From contig CP150566.1 in the NCBI GenBank assembly GCA_049487715.1, positions 620,001 to 684,000 of the forward strand: 64,000 nt of DNA, in the 5' to 3' direction. Of this stretch, positions 1 through 10,205 are shown piece after piece. The position numbers and the translations under genes were made by a program. How positions within the stretch are numbered: position 1 is the first letter of the stretch; each line of letters begins with the position of its first letter. Below the pieces are notes generated by a model, which made no database searches, had not been told where the DNA came from, and saw only the letters and a list, made by a program, of their open reading frames with translations. The DNA comes from Pycnococcus provasolii (Eukaryota > Chlorophyta > Pseudoscourfieldiophyceae > Pseudoscourfieldiales).

Positions 1-3000
1 CTCAATGCTGCAACCCTTGGGGTGCAGGAGATTCTTCGGCAGTGCACCGTGGAGGAAGAGGTGCACTCGACGGAGGAGACAGAGCTTTGGAAAAACCTCG
101 ACCCTGAGCTAAAGAGTCTACTACAACCATGCCTGCACAGCGCCTTGCAACTTCAGGAGAACGCGAGCGGGACAATGCCCGTTGCCATGACGACGGACCA
201 GGGCGAGATTTCCGTGAGCGCGATATGGGAAAGTATGCTCGATTCCGGCATGAGCTTTCGCCGATGGCTACATCTCTGGCTGCGCCGCCTGGTGGCATCG
301 CTGCCCACCGACACGTCGCGTCTCGGCGAGTACGCCCGTGCCGTGGCTGGCGTGCTGAAGGCGTCGTCTAGTGCGATGCGGTTCGACATGCCCTTAATGC
401 TGCGCCTGCTTCCTGTAGCGTGCCACGCTGCAGTGTGCTACGGCGGCGATGCCGGCGCCGCTTTGGTAAAATGCGAGGTCCTCGCGGTGCTAGCCGCCGC
501 CACGAAGCTGCGTGGACGAAGCGGCCGCAGCGACGGCGACGGCACGGATTCCGCAGAGGTTGTCGCCGAGGGTGTGAACGGAACGCTGCCTTCGTCTACG
601 AACCACTCAACCACGCGCACGGGTGGTGGCGTGGGTCTTGCGAATGTGGAGCTCGCGGCGCAGGCGATATTTCAAATGCTCGACACGATCACGCAGTGGC
701 ACCAACCAAAGCCGTCTGAGGCGATTTATCGAATGCATGAGGAGGAGATGCGCCATAGGCAGGGAAAGAGCGAGTCCGCAGCCAGCAAGCGCGCACGTGC
801 GGAGCGTAAACGTGTCGGCGACGAGTTCGTCGACAAGGTGAGTCTGTACCTTCTTGCAGAGGCTGCTGTTGCCGTGCGTGCGTATGCGCGTGCGATCCGA
901 TATCTGCACAGCCATCTCCGGGAGTTGCACCGTGACGGCGTCGGCGGGTGCCTGAACCCCGCACATCTACTGCCAGATGCGATCAAAACTGACACGGGTG
1001 TTGGGGGCGCTGGAGGCACTCAGGGAATTGGCGGTAACGTGGTGCCGAGCAGGAGCACATCGTCGAGCGCAGCGCAGCCTCCCGCTAAGATTGGATTTGG
1101 CACTGCGGCTGATGGTGCGCTTGATTTGCTTCGGGAGGCGCATGCCGGCCTCGCAGATGCAGACAGCCTGCTGTGTCTACCAAGCCTTCGTGGGCGTGAA
1201 GCGTTCGATGACGCGGTGGTCATTGCAGAGGCGGAGGGGCGATGGGGCGACGCGCTCAGCCTCCGCGAGCAGGCTCTGCAGCACGCGTCCATCTCACGCG
1301 CGACAACCTCGTCGGCAGAGAAGAAGGCTGACGAATCGTCACGGTTCCACGACCTTCGCCAGGGCCAGCTGAAGTCCCTACTTCACATGGGCCATCTGCA
1401 CAGCGTGGTGGTACACGCGGACGCGGCGCTGACAACCCACCATTCCCGCGGTGCGTGTGCAAGCGAATCACGCGACCCTGCCCTAGCAGCTTGCACCGCG
1501 CACGGCGTGGGTGCGGCCTGGCGTCTTGGGCAGTGGGACGATCTCGATAGGTACCTGGATGTGCTGGATGCGCCGTCGCGCAACTCTCCGGCGTCGGTAG
1601 AAGTGAACGGCGTCGAAGCTGTTTCCAACGTGTGCGTGGGAAAACTGCTCCACGAGCTTCGACACGGCTCAAAGGAGCGACTGTCCGCCGCGGCGTGTGA
1701 GGCACGCCAAAGGCTCATGGAAAGCCTTCCCGCCGCCGCGATGGAGAGCTACGCTCGCGCTTACCCCACGCTTGTTAGCCTGCAGTGCGTGCGCGAGGTG
1801 GAGGAATGCGGCTTGGCATTTCTTGGTAACGGCAAGGCGTCGTCCGATGGCCAAGTTGTGCACGACGTCGGCGCGGTGCGCACGCTCGTCGACGGCGTTC
1901 CTTGGTCGTCGCGGCTGAGCAGGTGCCGAACGTCGTTAGACGCTCGCGAGCCCGTGCTTGCGGCACGCCGGCAGGCACTCGCCATCTGCGGCGGCGCGGA
2001 GGATGCGGGCCGGCTGGGGCGCATGTGGCTTTCGCTTGCCGAACTTGCGCGGCGCGAGGGTCACGTTGACGCCGCGGAGAGCGCGGTGGCGGAGGCGATC
2101 TCTCTGAAAGATCCCACCGCACCGATGGAGCGTGCCAAGCTTCTTTGGTCTCGCGGGCTCCTGCACAAGGCGATGCACGAGATCCGCGCAGTATGTGGCG
2201 TGAGCGCGCTAGCAACGCCAGCGGCGGCGGCGGCGGCGGCGGCACCCTCGCAGAGGCGAAGAGGGTCAACTCCGTCACCCTCCACGTCTTCATCGCTCCT
2301 GTCAAGCGAGGCTGAGGCCAAGGCTTACCTTCGTCTTGCGCGCTGGGCGCACCGCACGGGCCAGGAAAGCAAGGAGTCTCTTGTGTCGCTCTACGAGACT
2401 GCGTGCAAGGGTCTTTCAGGCCGAGAGTCGGGGCACTTCCACCTCGCCGAATACCACTCCGAGCTGCTCGAGCACATGCGCAAGGTGCGCAACGCTGCCC
2501 GCGGCGCCTCTTCGTCGAGCGCATCGCGCAGCACAAAGAGTGCAGACCGCGAGCGCGCCAAGAGGTTGAGCGACGACGCGCAATTTTATCCGATTATGGT
2601 ATCATGCCTGCGGAACTACGTGCGCAGCATGTCTCATGGGCACAAGCACATACTACGCAGCCTGCCGAGGATGCTAACTCTCTGGTTTGATTTGGGCGAC
2701 GAAGTAGTCGACTCGCGGAGGGCGAACGAGTACCAGAGCGGATCAAGCCTCGCGCATAGCTGGAACGAGGCTCTTGGTATAGCTCGCAGCTGGGTGGATC
2801 GGGCGGCATCGGATGGCGCGCTGCCGAGCTACGCGTGGCTGATTGTTCTCAGTCAGCTCACCGGCCGTCTGTGCCATCGCAATGTCGACGTGCGTGGCGT
2901 GATCCGCAAGGTTCTTGCCACGACCCTGACGCACTATCCTCGACAGGTGGTCTGGCGCCTTGTGGCGGCGGAGCGCAGCGCAAACGAGGAGCGCGCGAAG

Positions 3001-4374
3001 GAGGCTCGCGAGGTGCGATCGCTCGCGGAACGCATGCAGATGTCGAACGGCTTGGTGAGCCTTCTGCGTGCATTTCCTAAATTCATTGACACGCTACAAA
3101 GGCTCTCGTACCACAAGGGCGACGAAGCGAAGAAGGGCACCCGCACTCAGCCGCAATTCAGCATTCAGCGCTTCCTCCCTCAGCTGCATCAGACGCTCCC
3201 CGTGAACTGCGTGGTTCCTACCGAGGTGCAGCTCAACGCGACGCTGCCGTCTAACAATCTCGTCAATGCGAAGTGGGATCCATTTGGCGGTGGCGTGGTT
3301 ACGATCGAGTCGATCGTGGACAAGGTTGACGTCATGAAGAGCCTGCAGAAGCCGAAGAAGGTGGACTTCATCGGGTCGGATGGGTCCAACTATACGATGC
3401 TGTGCAAGCCTGGTGACGACCTGAGGAAGGATGGTCGCATGATGGAATTCAACCACGCACTGAATGCACTTCTCAGCAAGGCGCACCGCAAGAGCGCCCC
3501 GCGCGTGCGTACGTTTGCGGTGGTGCCCCTCGGCGAGGAGTGGGGCGTCGTCGAGTGGGTTCACAACACCAGGCCTCTTCGATTCGTGCTGGAGGATAAT
3601 TACCGTGTGCGAGGCATGTGGAACGACACCAACGCGCCCGAGAACACAGTCAGGCGGATCAGGCAGTGGTACGAAGCATTTCCAGGGTACGCTCAGAAAC
3701 CGCAAGCCGTGCGCGATCCTGCCGCGCTGCTGAGAGGCGTTCTGAAAATGTTCCCGCCCGTGCTCCACTCGTGGTTTCTGTCCACCTACGTCGAACCCAG
3801 CGTGTGGTACCTGCACAAGTCTAACTTCACGAGGAGCTGTGCCGTGTGGTCCATGGTGGGGTATGTCGTCGGGCTTGGTGATCGCCACGGCGAGAACATC
3901 CTGCTCGACGCCGCAACGGGCTCCGTGCTTCACATCGATTTTTCGTGCCTGTTCGACCGAGGGTTGAATCTCGAGTGCCCTGAGGTGGTTCCCTTTCGCC
4001 TCACGCACAACGTCGTCGACGGCTTCGGCGTCGAGGGCGTCGATGGCATGTACCGCAAGGCGTGCTGCTCGGTGCTTGCGGTTCTCCGAGAGGAGCGCAA
4101 CACGCTCGAGAGTGTGCTGGAGGCGTTCGTGCACGACCCTCTGTTTGAGTGGGCACGCGACGGGTCTGCGGCAGCGGCTGCTCGCGACGCTCTAAGCCGC
4201 ATCAAGGAGCGCCTGAGCGGCATCGTCGTGACGGCGGTCGAGAGGCTTCAGCGAGGCGGTCATGCGCCAAGCCTACCGATGAGCGTGGATGGTCAGGTGC
4301 GCAAGCTGATTGCGGATGCGACGAACCACGAACTGCTGGGACGCATGTACATTTGGTGGATGCCGTTTTGGTAG
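1..4374 (+). CDS. ATR: ATR-type PI3K-related checkpoint kinase (5' end outside window)
   Basis: Serine/threonine kinase that senses replication stress through RPA-coated single-stranded DNA in the nucleus. The frame is open to the left edge, so the N-terminal HEAT repeats lie outside; about 1457 residues are present. A FAT-like helical region spans roughly residues 430-1000. The kinase domain follows, with CKPGDDLRKD (about 1135), the catalytic loop GLGDRHGENIL (about 1291) and HIDFSCLF in place of a DFG motif; ATR has HVDFNCLF there. The last residues, MYIWWMPFW, form a FATC tail. The glycine usual in ATR/TOR FATC (YxGW) is replaced by W. Kinase-domain wording matches ATR better than TOR or ATM. 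Poly-Ala and Ser-rich inserts occur near residues 740-765. Family call is firm. Confidence 0.93.
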   Translation, partial: LNAATLGVQEILRQCTVEEEVHSTEETELWKNLDPELKSLLQPCLHSALQLQENASGTMPVAMTTDQGEISVSAIWESMLDSGMSFRRWLHLWLRRLVASLPTDTSRLGEYARAVAGVLKASSSAMRFDMPLMLRLLPVACHAAVCYGGDAGAALVKCEVLAVLAAATKLRGRSGRSDGDGTDSAEVVAEGVNGTLPSSTNHSTTRTGGGVGLANVELAAQAIFQMLDTITQWHQPKPSEAIYRMHEEEMRHRQGKSESAASKRARAERKRVGDEFVDKVSLYLLAEAAVAVRAYARAIRYLHSHLRELHRDGVGGCLNPAHLLPDAIKTDTGVGGAGGTQGIGGNVVPSRSTSSSAAQPPAKIGFGTAADGALDLLREAHAGLADADSLLCLPSLRGREAFDDAVVIAEAEGRWGDALSLREQALQHASISRATTSSAEKKADESSRFHDLRQGQLKSLLHMGHLHSVVVHADAALTTHHSRGACASESRDPALAACTAHGVGAAWRLGQWDDLDRYLDVLDAPSRNSPASVEVNGVEAVSNVCVGKLLHELRHGSKERLSAAACEARQRLMESLPAAAMESYARAYPTLVSLQCVREVEECGLAFLGNGKASSDGQVVHDVGAVRTLVDGVPWSSRLSRCRTSLDAREPVLAARRQALAICGGAEDAGRLGRMWLSLAELARREGHVDAAESAVAEAISLKDPTAPMERAKLLWSRGLLHKAMHEIRAVCGVSALATPAAAAAAAAPSQRRRGSTPSPSTSSSLLSSEAEAKAYLRLARWAHRTGQESKESLVSLYETACKGLSGRESGHFHLAEYHSELLEHMRKVRNAARGASSSSASRSTKSADRERAKRLSDDAQFYPIMVSCLRNYVRSMSHGHKHILRSLPRMLTLWFDLGDEVVDSRRANEYQSGSSLAHSWNEALGIARSWVDRAASDGALPSYAWLIVLSQLTGRLCHRNVDVRGVIRKVLATTLTHYPRQVVWRLVAAERSANEERAKEAREVRSLAERMQMSNGLVSLLRAFPKFIDTLQRLSYHKGDEAKKGTRTQPQFSIQRFLPQLHQTLPVNCVVPTEVQLNATLPSNNLVNAKWDPFGGGVVTIESIVDKVDVMKSLQKPKKVDFIGSDGSNYTMLCKPGDDLRKDGRMMEFNHALNALLSKAHRKSAPRVRTFAVVPLGEEWGVVEWVHNTRPLRFVLEDNYRVRGMWNDTNAPENTVRRIRQWYEAFPGYAQKPQAVRDPAALLRGVLKMFPPVLHSWFLSTYVEPSVWYLHKSNFTRSCAVWSMVGYVVGLGDRHGENILLDAATGSVLHIDFSCLFDRGLNLECPEVVPFRLTHNVVDGFGVEGVDGMYRKACCSVLAVLREERNTLESVLEAFVHDPLFEWARDGSAAAAARDALSRIKERLSGIVVTAVERLQRGGHAPSLPMSVDGQVRKLIADATNHELLGRMYIWWMPFW

Positions 4375-4801
4375 TCTGGCGATTTTTTTGAAGAAATTGA
4401 TTGTACCTATAATTAAGATAGATTAGATTGTTGTATGTAACGAACGTGATGATTTTAAATAACTAAATTCTAAATGGTTGACAATAATTATTGTCAATTT
4501 ATTATCCTGAATCATTATTACGTCCTGAAATGGTTGAAATTGATGAATTTCAACACTTTCAACACTAATATATAGACTATGTGACGGAGAAGGTAGTCTA
4601 TCGACGGTGCTCATCATGGGGCCATATACATATATCACTGGTCATACTGTAAGTATACATTTGGTCGAGAGCTGATCAAAACTGTGTACTCCAAAAGGCA
4701 AAAATCTCATGAATGTCTTCGGGGTTACAATGGATCCCCGGCAACCCCGATGAAGTTTTGGCAACTTGTGTGCCCCCAGAGAACACGCCATTCCCACATC
4801 C
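4375..4801. other. AT-rich intergenic island with two palindromes
   Basis: Between the ATR stop and the next start the base composition drops sharply to AT-rich over about 4380-4650. It contains a perfect 20-bp palindrome at 4478-4497 (TTGACAATAATTATTGTCAA) and a 9-bp inverted repeat with a 4-nt loop at 4533-4554 (GTTGAAATT / AATTTCAAC). No coding frame with recognisable content was seen. It could hold the ATR 3' end, or be a replication-origin-like or matrix-attachment-like element; the sequence alone does not decide. Confidence 0.6.
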
Positions 4802-5518
4802 ATGCGCCGGATTCAGCAAGTCTCTTCACGTCGTCTGAACGCGCGCACTCTCTGCGCGCAGGGCAAGGGAGGCGGCTCGTCGGTAGGCTCGCTCGTGTGC
4901 CGTCGCACGCTGCTTGGTCTCGTGGGCATGGGAAGCCTTCTGTCGTCGTCGGCGGCAAGCTCGGCGTACGCGGCGGACGGAAAGGTGGAATTTCGACGCA
5001 TACCCACTCAGTTCATTGCGGCGCTAGGAGACCCGACGGCGAGCCAAGGAACTGGCGCTGAATCTTGGGGTCTCTGGCGCGTCGACCCCGGACCTCGTGG
5101 CGTGTATCTGCGTGACTACGAGAGAGCGCTTAAGAGCAAGGGAAACGTTGCGCCGGCTGGATGGACGTTTGATGACAATGACTGGTGGGTGGAGGAGCAT
5201 GGTCTCATCATGGAAAAACCAGACTTTCCACTTCCTGACGGCCGATATCTCGTGACGGGGGATCGACAGGTAACTACCATGCTCACTGTGGAGAACGGCG
5301 CCTGGAAGCTCTACGAAGGTTCCCTCTACGACGTCACGCACTTGCCGTGTCGTTCCGCAAGGTATTCCGGCAGTGATCCCACCAGGGCGAACCAGCGTGA
5401 CTTCCCCGTGAAGCCTGGCGCGGTGATGCCATCGGTTGAAGGCGCCGAGAAACAAGACTACGCTGTTCTGTTCGTGATTGGAGTGGAGAAGACATTCGAT
5501 CCACGCTATGGGCGTTGA
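4802..5518 (+). CDS. Conserved thylakoid-lumen protein with Tat-type targeting
   Basis: A 238-residue protein whose N-terminus looks like a bipartite plastid/thylakoid targeting signal: a basic, Ser-rich transit part, then CRRTLLGLVGMG with a twin arginine, a hydrophobic stretch and AYAA as a lumenal cleavage site near residue 58. That suggests Tat export to the lumen. The mature part is Trp-rich with a conserved-looking FIAALGDPTASQGTGAE block. I associate this pattern with an uncharacterised plant/algal plastid family, but cannot name it. The first ATG in frame, 4802, is chosen; the frame upstream has only non-ATG codons. It converges on the aminotransferase gene, the two stops being about 30 bp apart. 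Confidence 0.75.
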   Translation: MRRIQQVSSRRLNARTLCAQGKGGGSSVGSLVCRRTLLGLVGMGSLLSSSAASSAYAADGKVEFRRIPTQFIAALGDPTASQGTGAESWGLWRVDPGPRGVYLRDYERALKSKGNVAPAGWTFDDNDWWVEEHGLIMEKPDFPLPDGRYLVTGDRQVTTMLTVENGAWKLYEGSLYDVTHLPCRSARYSGSDPTRANQRDFPVKPGAVMPSVEGAEKQDYAVLFVIGVEKTFDPRYGR

Positions 5519-5549
5519 AATTGTTTTAAAAATATTTGTTTTTTTGTTG

Positions 5550-6473
5550 TTAAATGGAGCTCGAGCATCTCGACACTTCGTCAAGAACCCACTTCTCGAG
5601 CTGTCTTGCACGCTCGCCTCCGTCGCCGTCGCCAAATTGCAAGTGCTTGTCGTCGATGTCGAACTTGGCAAGAGGGAGAAGCAGGCGACTGGTGGACGAC
5701 ACGAAAGCGGCGACGAAGCGGTCGGCATCATTCACGGACGGCGGCTCGAGCACCACCTCAATGCCCTCACGCTCGCAAACTTCGAGAACCACCTTGCGAA
5801 CCGTGCCACCGAGCACCATGCCCTCGGGTGCCGTGTGCAGCGTTCCGTCGTCGTACAACGCGTAGAAGTTGCTGGAGAGACCCTCGAGCAGTCTGCCTTC
5901 GTCGTCGACGAGAACCACCTCGTTGGCATCCGCGGGTTTCCGCTTCTCGAGCCCCTCTCGATCTCGCACCCAGCTCACCGCCTTGGCGGCGGCATTTTTG
6001 CGCGGCGCGCCAAACGCGACGGCACGCACAGGCTGCGCCGGTCGTGGCGGCAGTCGTTCGCAGACGGCGCGCACCGCGAGCCCTCCGTCGTCGCACCACC
6101 CCGCGTCGATGGCGTGCTTTCCGTGCGCGCAAAGCACGGTGACCTTCCCCTCGTCTCCGTCCCCGAGCGGCGCGGCGTTGACGGCGGCCGCGAAGCACGC
6201 GCGCACAGCCGGCTCGAGTTTCTCTGGCGCGTACACGGTCGTCTCCGGGTCGACGTCCGTCTCCTCCATTTTCGACAGCGTTTCGACGAGTCTCTTGAGG
6301 TGCGCGTCGTACTCGAACACCAACGTGCGTTTGTCAACTGTTCGTGCCGTCGTGTACGCCCCTTCTGGACACGATCGTAGCCACGCGGCGGTGTTCTCAA
6401 ATGCGTGACCCTCAAATGAAGGCGTGCCTTCGACGGCGAACCCGTAAGACAGAGAAGTACTAGCAGCTGCCAT
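5550..6473 (-). CDS. Class IV (fold-type IV) PLP-dependent aminotransferase-like enzyme
   Basis: A 307-residue protein of the branched-chain aminotransferase / D-amino-acid aminotransferase / aminodeoxychorismate lyase superfamily. The N-terminal part has GAYTTARTVDKRT and a basic HLKRL segment. The PLP lysine is probably in NAAAKAVSWVRDR, and the downstream LLEGLSSNFYAL block is the usual glutamate-containing phosphate-binding segment. It resembles plant proteins described only as D-amino-acid-aminotransferase-like, so the substrate is not deducible. The ATG at 6473 is chosen: the frame extends upstream to 6728 but that part has no family similarity. No clear transit peptide. Confidence 0.82.
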   Translation of the reverse strand: MAAASTSLSYGFAVEGTPSFEGHAFENTAAWLRSCPEGAYTTARTVDKRTLVFEYDAHLKRLVETLSKMEETDVDPETTVYAPEKLEPAVRACFAAAVNAAPLGDGDEGKVTVLCAHGKHAIDAGWCDDGGLAVRAVCERLPPRPAQPVRAVAFGAPRKNAAAKAVSWVRDREGLEKRKPADANEVVLVDDEGRLLEGLSSNFYALYDDGTLHTAPEGMVLGGTVRKVVLEVCEREGIEVVLEPPSVNDADRFVAAFVSSTSRLLLPLAKFDIDDKHLQFGDGDGGERARQLEKWVLDEVSRCSSSI

Positions 6474-6803
6474 GACGAGCGGTGTACGAGTAGGGCGAGT
6501 GTGAGCGCTACTTACAGTGCGCTTACTTAAAGTGTGAGCGCGCGAACGAAAGCGTGTGCCAGTATTATTGGGAGCTGCCATATAAAAATAATAAATATCT
6601 TCAGGCACGAAATAATAATGAGGAGGATGGCGGCGAAGAATATATTTGTGGCAGAAAACCACCCAGGGGAAAAAGTGGCAAAAGTGTCCCGGGTTCATTG
6701 TAACCCCCAATCGTTTAGGGTTTTCCATTCCGGGTTACATGGATTAGGGGTTGGGTTCCGCCCATCACCATATTCCTGCTCCACCGAGCGTTTCCCCAGG
6801 GCC
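6474..6803. promoter_or_regulatory. Intergenic region with telomere-like motifs upstream of importin-11
   Basis: Shared upstream region of the leftward aminotransferase and rightward importin-11 genes. Around 6701-6760 it carries AACCCCCAATC, GTTTAGGGTTTT and GGATTAGGGGTTGGG, the same vocabulary seen in the right-end satellite and in other upstream regions of this window. Here the G-rich strand is in the sense direction of importin-11, unlike most other copies. No TATA box stood out. Confidence 0.45.
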
Positions 6804-9800
6804 ATGGCGGACATGCGCGAAGTGCACGTCGCCCTCGCAGCCGCGCTCTCGCCGATAGCAAGCACGCGCACGCCCGCGGAGAACTTCCTCTCGCACGCGG
6901 AACACGCAAACCCCGCGGCGTACCTCTCCGCCCTGCTTGCCGTCATCACGCACCAAGCGACCAATCACGGGGACACGGCGGCGGCGGCGGCGATCGCAAC
7001 GGCGTCTGTGCCGGCAGAGGTGCGCACGCTCGCGTGCCTCGCGCTGAAAAACTCGTGCGTGCGTGTGTGGAGAGGGGGAGGAGGAGGAGCAACAGCAACA
7101 GGGCAACACGGCGGCCAAGCGGGAAATAGAGCGCGACTGCGTGGCAACAACGGACAAACGCCAACTCAAGTCATACAGCCTGAGGAGAAGTCGCAGCTCA
7201 GACAGGCCATGTTGAACGCCGCCATCACGGAAATAGAAGCCAGCCGAGCGACGCAGCTCGCGCTTGCACTCGCAAAGGTGGCAAGAATAGACTTTCCCAA
7301 CAACTGGCCGCGTCTCTTCCACGAACTTGCCGCGGCTGCCGGCCTTGGTGGCGGCAGCCAGACAACGACACACAACGGAACGGCGGCGGCGGCGGCGGCG
7401 TCAGCCTCACCCACCGCGACGATGCGAGGGTACCTTTGCGTGCACCACGTGCTCTCCGAATTGAGCACGAAGCGACTTTCCGCCGACCGGTTGGCATACA
7501 CGGGCGCGTGCGCGCTGCTGTGGCCCGCGGCGTGGGAACACTGGTGCCACGACATGCACGGCATCATCGCGCACGTCGACGCGTGCTTCGCCGGAACGGC
7601 GCAGGAGACAAATGCCGCGCTCGTCGAGCGGTGGAGATTGGGACTCAAGGTGGTGCGCCGCCTGCTCCTGCGCGGCGAGGCTGATCCAGAGGACGATCCG
7701 GACCCAAACACGAGCGACGCGCGACGGCTCGCGGAGGTCACGCCGATCCTTCAGAGCGCGCTCGAGGCGCTCATCGCCCGACGCGCGGCGTGGCGCGCGC
7801 GATCGAGCACACATCCCAACGCGCTGTCGACGGTGCTCGCGTGGGGCCCAAAGAAACTCCTGCAGACGCTCGGCGATGCTCAGGTGCAGTACCCGCACTC
7901 CAGCAGACGGTCTGTTCCTGGAGTGCTGCACGTCTGCTTCCTCGCGTCGACGAGCGACGACTGCCTGTCTGCCGACGGAGGCGCTCGCATCGCGAGCCTC
8001 GCGATGTCGTACGCGAGAGAGGTGGCGAGCTGCTCGGCGTACTTTTCGTCGTCGGCTTGGGAGTCGGCACCAACCGCGGCGACGATGCACGAGTCGAGCC
8101 CGACGCGATTTCTCATGGGCATCGGCGACACCGAGGCTGCCGCGGCCGACGGCGGCGGCGGCGGCGGCGGCACCACGTCGTGGAGGCCGTTCGACGTGCC
8201 CACAGCCACGCAACTCATTCGTGCCATCATCGCGCGTCACATCGCCCTGCAATCGGAAGATGCCACGAGCTGGCTGGAGAATGCCGAGAGCTACCACCAC
8301 GAGCAAATGAGCGGTGGAGCTGGCGGCAGCGCCGCGGCGGCAGATGCGCAGAAGTGCCGCGCGAGCGCTGAGTACCTGATCCTCTCGATCGTCGCGCTGC
8401 ATCGCGACTGGGCGAGCTCGCCAACGCTCGGGGCGTCGTGCGGAAAGACGAATCACGTCGCCGCCATGCTGACGCGCGAGCTCGAGGAAGCGCGGGCGAT
8501 GATCGCCAAGGATGCGTCGTTTGGCGCCGACGGATCGCCGACGGAGACGTGCATGCGCCTTGAGGCTGCTTGTGCGGCTGTTTCAGCCTGCGCGTACGAT
8601 CTGTATGACCACGTGCCATTCGGGAGCTGGCTGTGCGAGGGCGATGCATCGATCCTATGGATGCTCGCACTGCGCGGAGTGGGTCTCGGCGCGCGTGCGC
8701 TGCGCCGCCGCGCCTGCTTGGCGGTTGCCGCATGGGTCGCGGACATTCCCGATGAAAGCCGAGCCGCGGTGTACGCCGCTCTGCTGCCCAGTCTCGTGGA
8801 CGCAGACCTTGCCGTGAGCCTTGCCGCCTGCCACGCGCTGAACACGCTGATCAACGACTGGGGCTTCAATTCCGCGGATCTGCTCGAGGGTGCGCGTGCA
8901 CACATCGGCGGTGCCGACGCCGGTGCCACGATGGTGCAGGCACTGATGGGAATTGTGAGCCGATGCGAAGAGCTTGATAGTCACACGCTTGGCATCGAGA
9001 CGCTTGCGTCCCTGATTGACCGCCTAGGCCCCGAGGCGAAGCCGTATTGTGCGCTGCTTGCATCGGTGTTGCCGCAGGCGTGGGCGCTGAGCGCTCAGCA
9101 GAACATCCTGCTACGTGACCGCCTGCTCGTGGTGATGCGCCACACGACTTGTGCTCTCGGCGAAGCGAGCCCGACGCTGCACGCCATCGTGCTGCCCGCC
9201 ATCTGGGAGAGCACAGACCCAGCTCGACCGGACGACTTTCTGGCCCTTGCGGTGGAGGCGCTCAGGCTCTGGCGCGCCGTCCTGCGCAGCGCGCCCACCG
9301 CAAGCGACGACCTCTTGCTCCTCCTCCCTCGGCTCGCGGTTCTCGCGGAAATGAGCACGGAGCACGCGCGCAGCGTGCTGAGCCTCGTCGAAAGCTACGT
9401 GCTGCTTGCCGGCGATGCCGCGTTTGTCGGAGATGGCGGCCGTGCCATTTGCGCGGTGTTTCACTCGATGGTCGGGCAGCTGAACGACGTTGGCACGGGG
9501 CTGATGATGCGCGCTCTCGAGTTAAGTGTGCAAGCTGCCCCCGAGGGGCGGTTGCCGCGCTGTCCGGTGTTCTGTCTCGTGTGATTAAGCTCATTGCGAG
9601 CGGCGACGAGACGGACACCGTGTGTGGATACGCCGCATGCGTGCTGTCTCGCGTCGCATTTACCGCGCCTGAAGTTGGCGGCGGTGCCGCCGGCCTTGCC
9701 GCGCTCGCTTCGGCAAGCGGCGTGACCGGCGTATGGCCAAAGGTGGTTGCCATCTGGCTTGGTCAGGCGTACGCAGGAATGGCCGACGCTCCGCGGCGCA

Positions 9801-10132
9801 GGCTACTTGCGCTCGGCGCGCTGGTGCTCATTGTGCAGCGCGACGCCTCAGCCTGGTCTGTGGCTACGCCTTTATCCGAGGCGCTCAAGCAGGCAGCACG
9901 CGAATCTGGCGAGCTTCCCACCGCCGCGGGCGTGTCGGTCGAGCGCTCCGTTAGCTTCGAGCTGTACGATGCTGGGGGCAGCGGCGACGATGCAGACGAC
10001 GAGGGTGCGGAAGTTGGGCGCCGCGCCGCGCTGTTTGCGCAAGATCCGGCGAACGCACCTGTCTTGTCAACCACACGACAGGCGCTCGCGAGCCTCGGTA
10101 ACCCGCCCGAGCTTGCCGCGCTACAAGTGTAA
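6804..10132 (+). CDS. IPO11: Importin-11 (beta-karyopherin), with one apparent frame break near 9545
   Basis: Nuclear transport receptor of the importin-beta family. The N-terminal HEAT-repeat wording (LALAKVARIDFPNNWPRLF, then HHVLSELSTKRLSADR) follows importin-11 closely. ATG 6804 has a good context (GCCATGG). The first frame runs to a stop at 9582-9584, but the last residues there are not family-like; the C-terminal 190 residues continue in another frame from about 9549 to the TAA at 10132. The switch falls at a GGGG run (9545-9548). One extra G would join QAAPEG to AVAALSGVLS smoothly, giving about 1109 residues, near normal length. Ala/Gly-rich inserts mark low-complexity loops. A sequencing indel is the simplest reading; a real frameshift allele cannot be excluded. 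Confidence 0.85.
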
Positions 10133-10205
10133 AATGTTTTTGTACTTACCGTATTTTTTAAATGTTACAAGCTACAGAACAAATTTTCAACTTTGCACAT
10201 CATCA

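Noticed and set aside
7407-8456. 349-codon antisense frame over importin-11
   Set aside because: Arg-rich shadow; the sense strand is clearly importin-11.
9520-9534. A 14-nt GTTAAG...AAG segment as a mini-intron restoring importin-11
   Set aside because: Length modulo 3 fits, but it is far below plausible intron size here (visible introns are 103-201 nt) and a single-base indel joins a better sequence.
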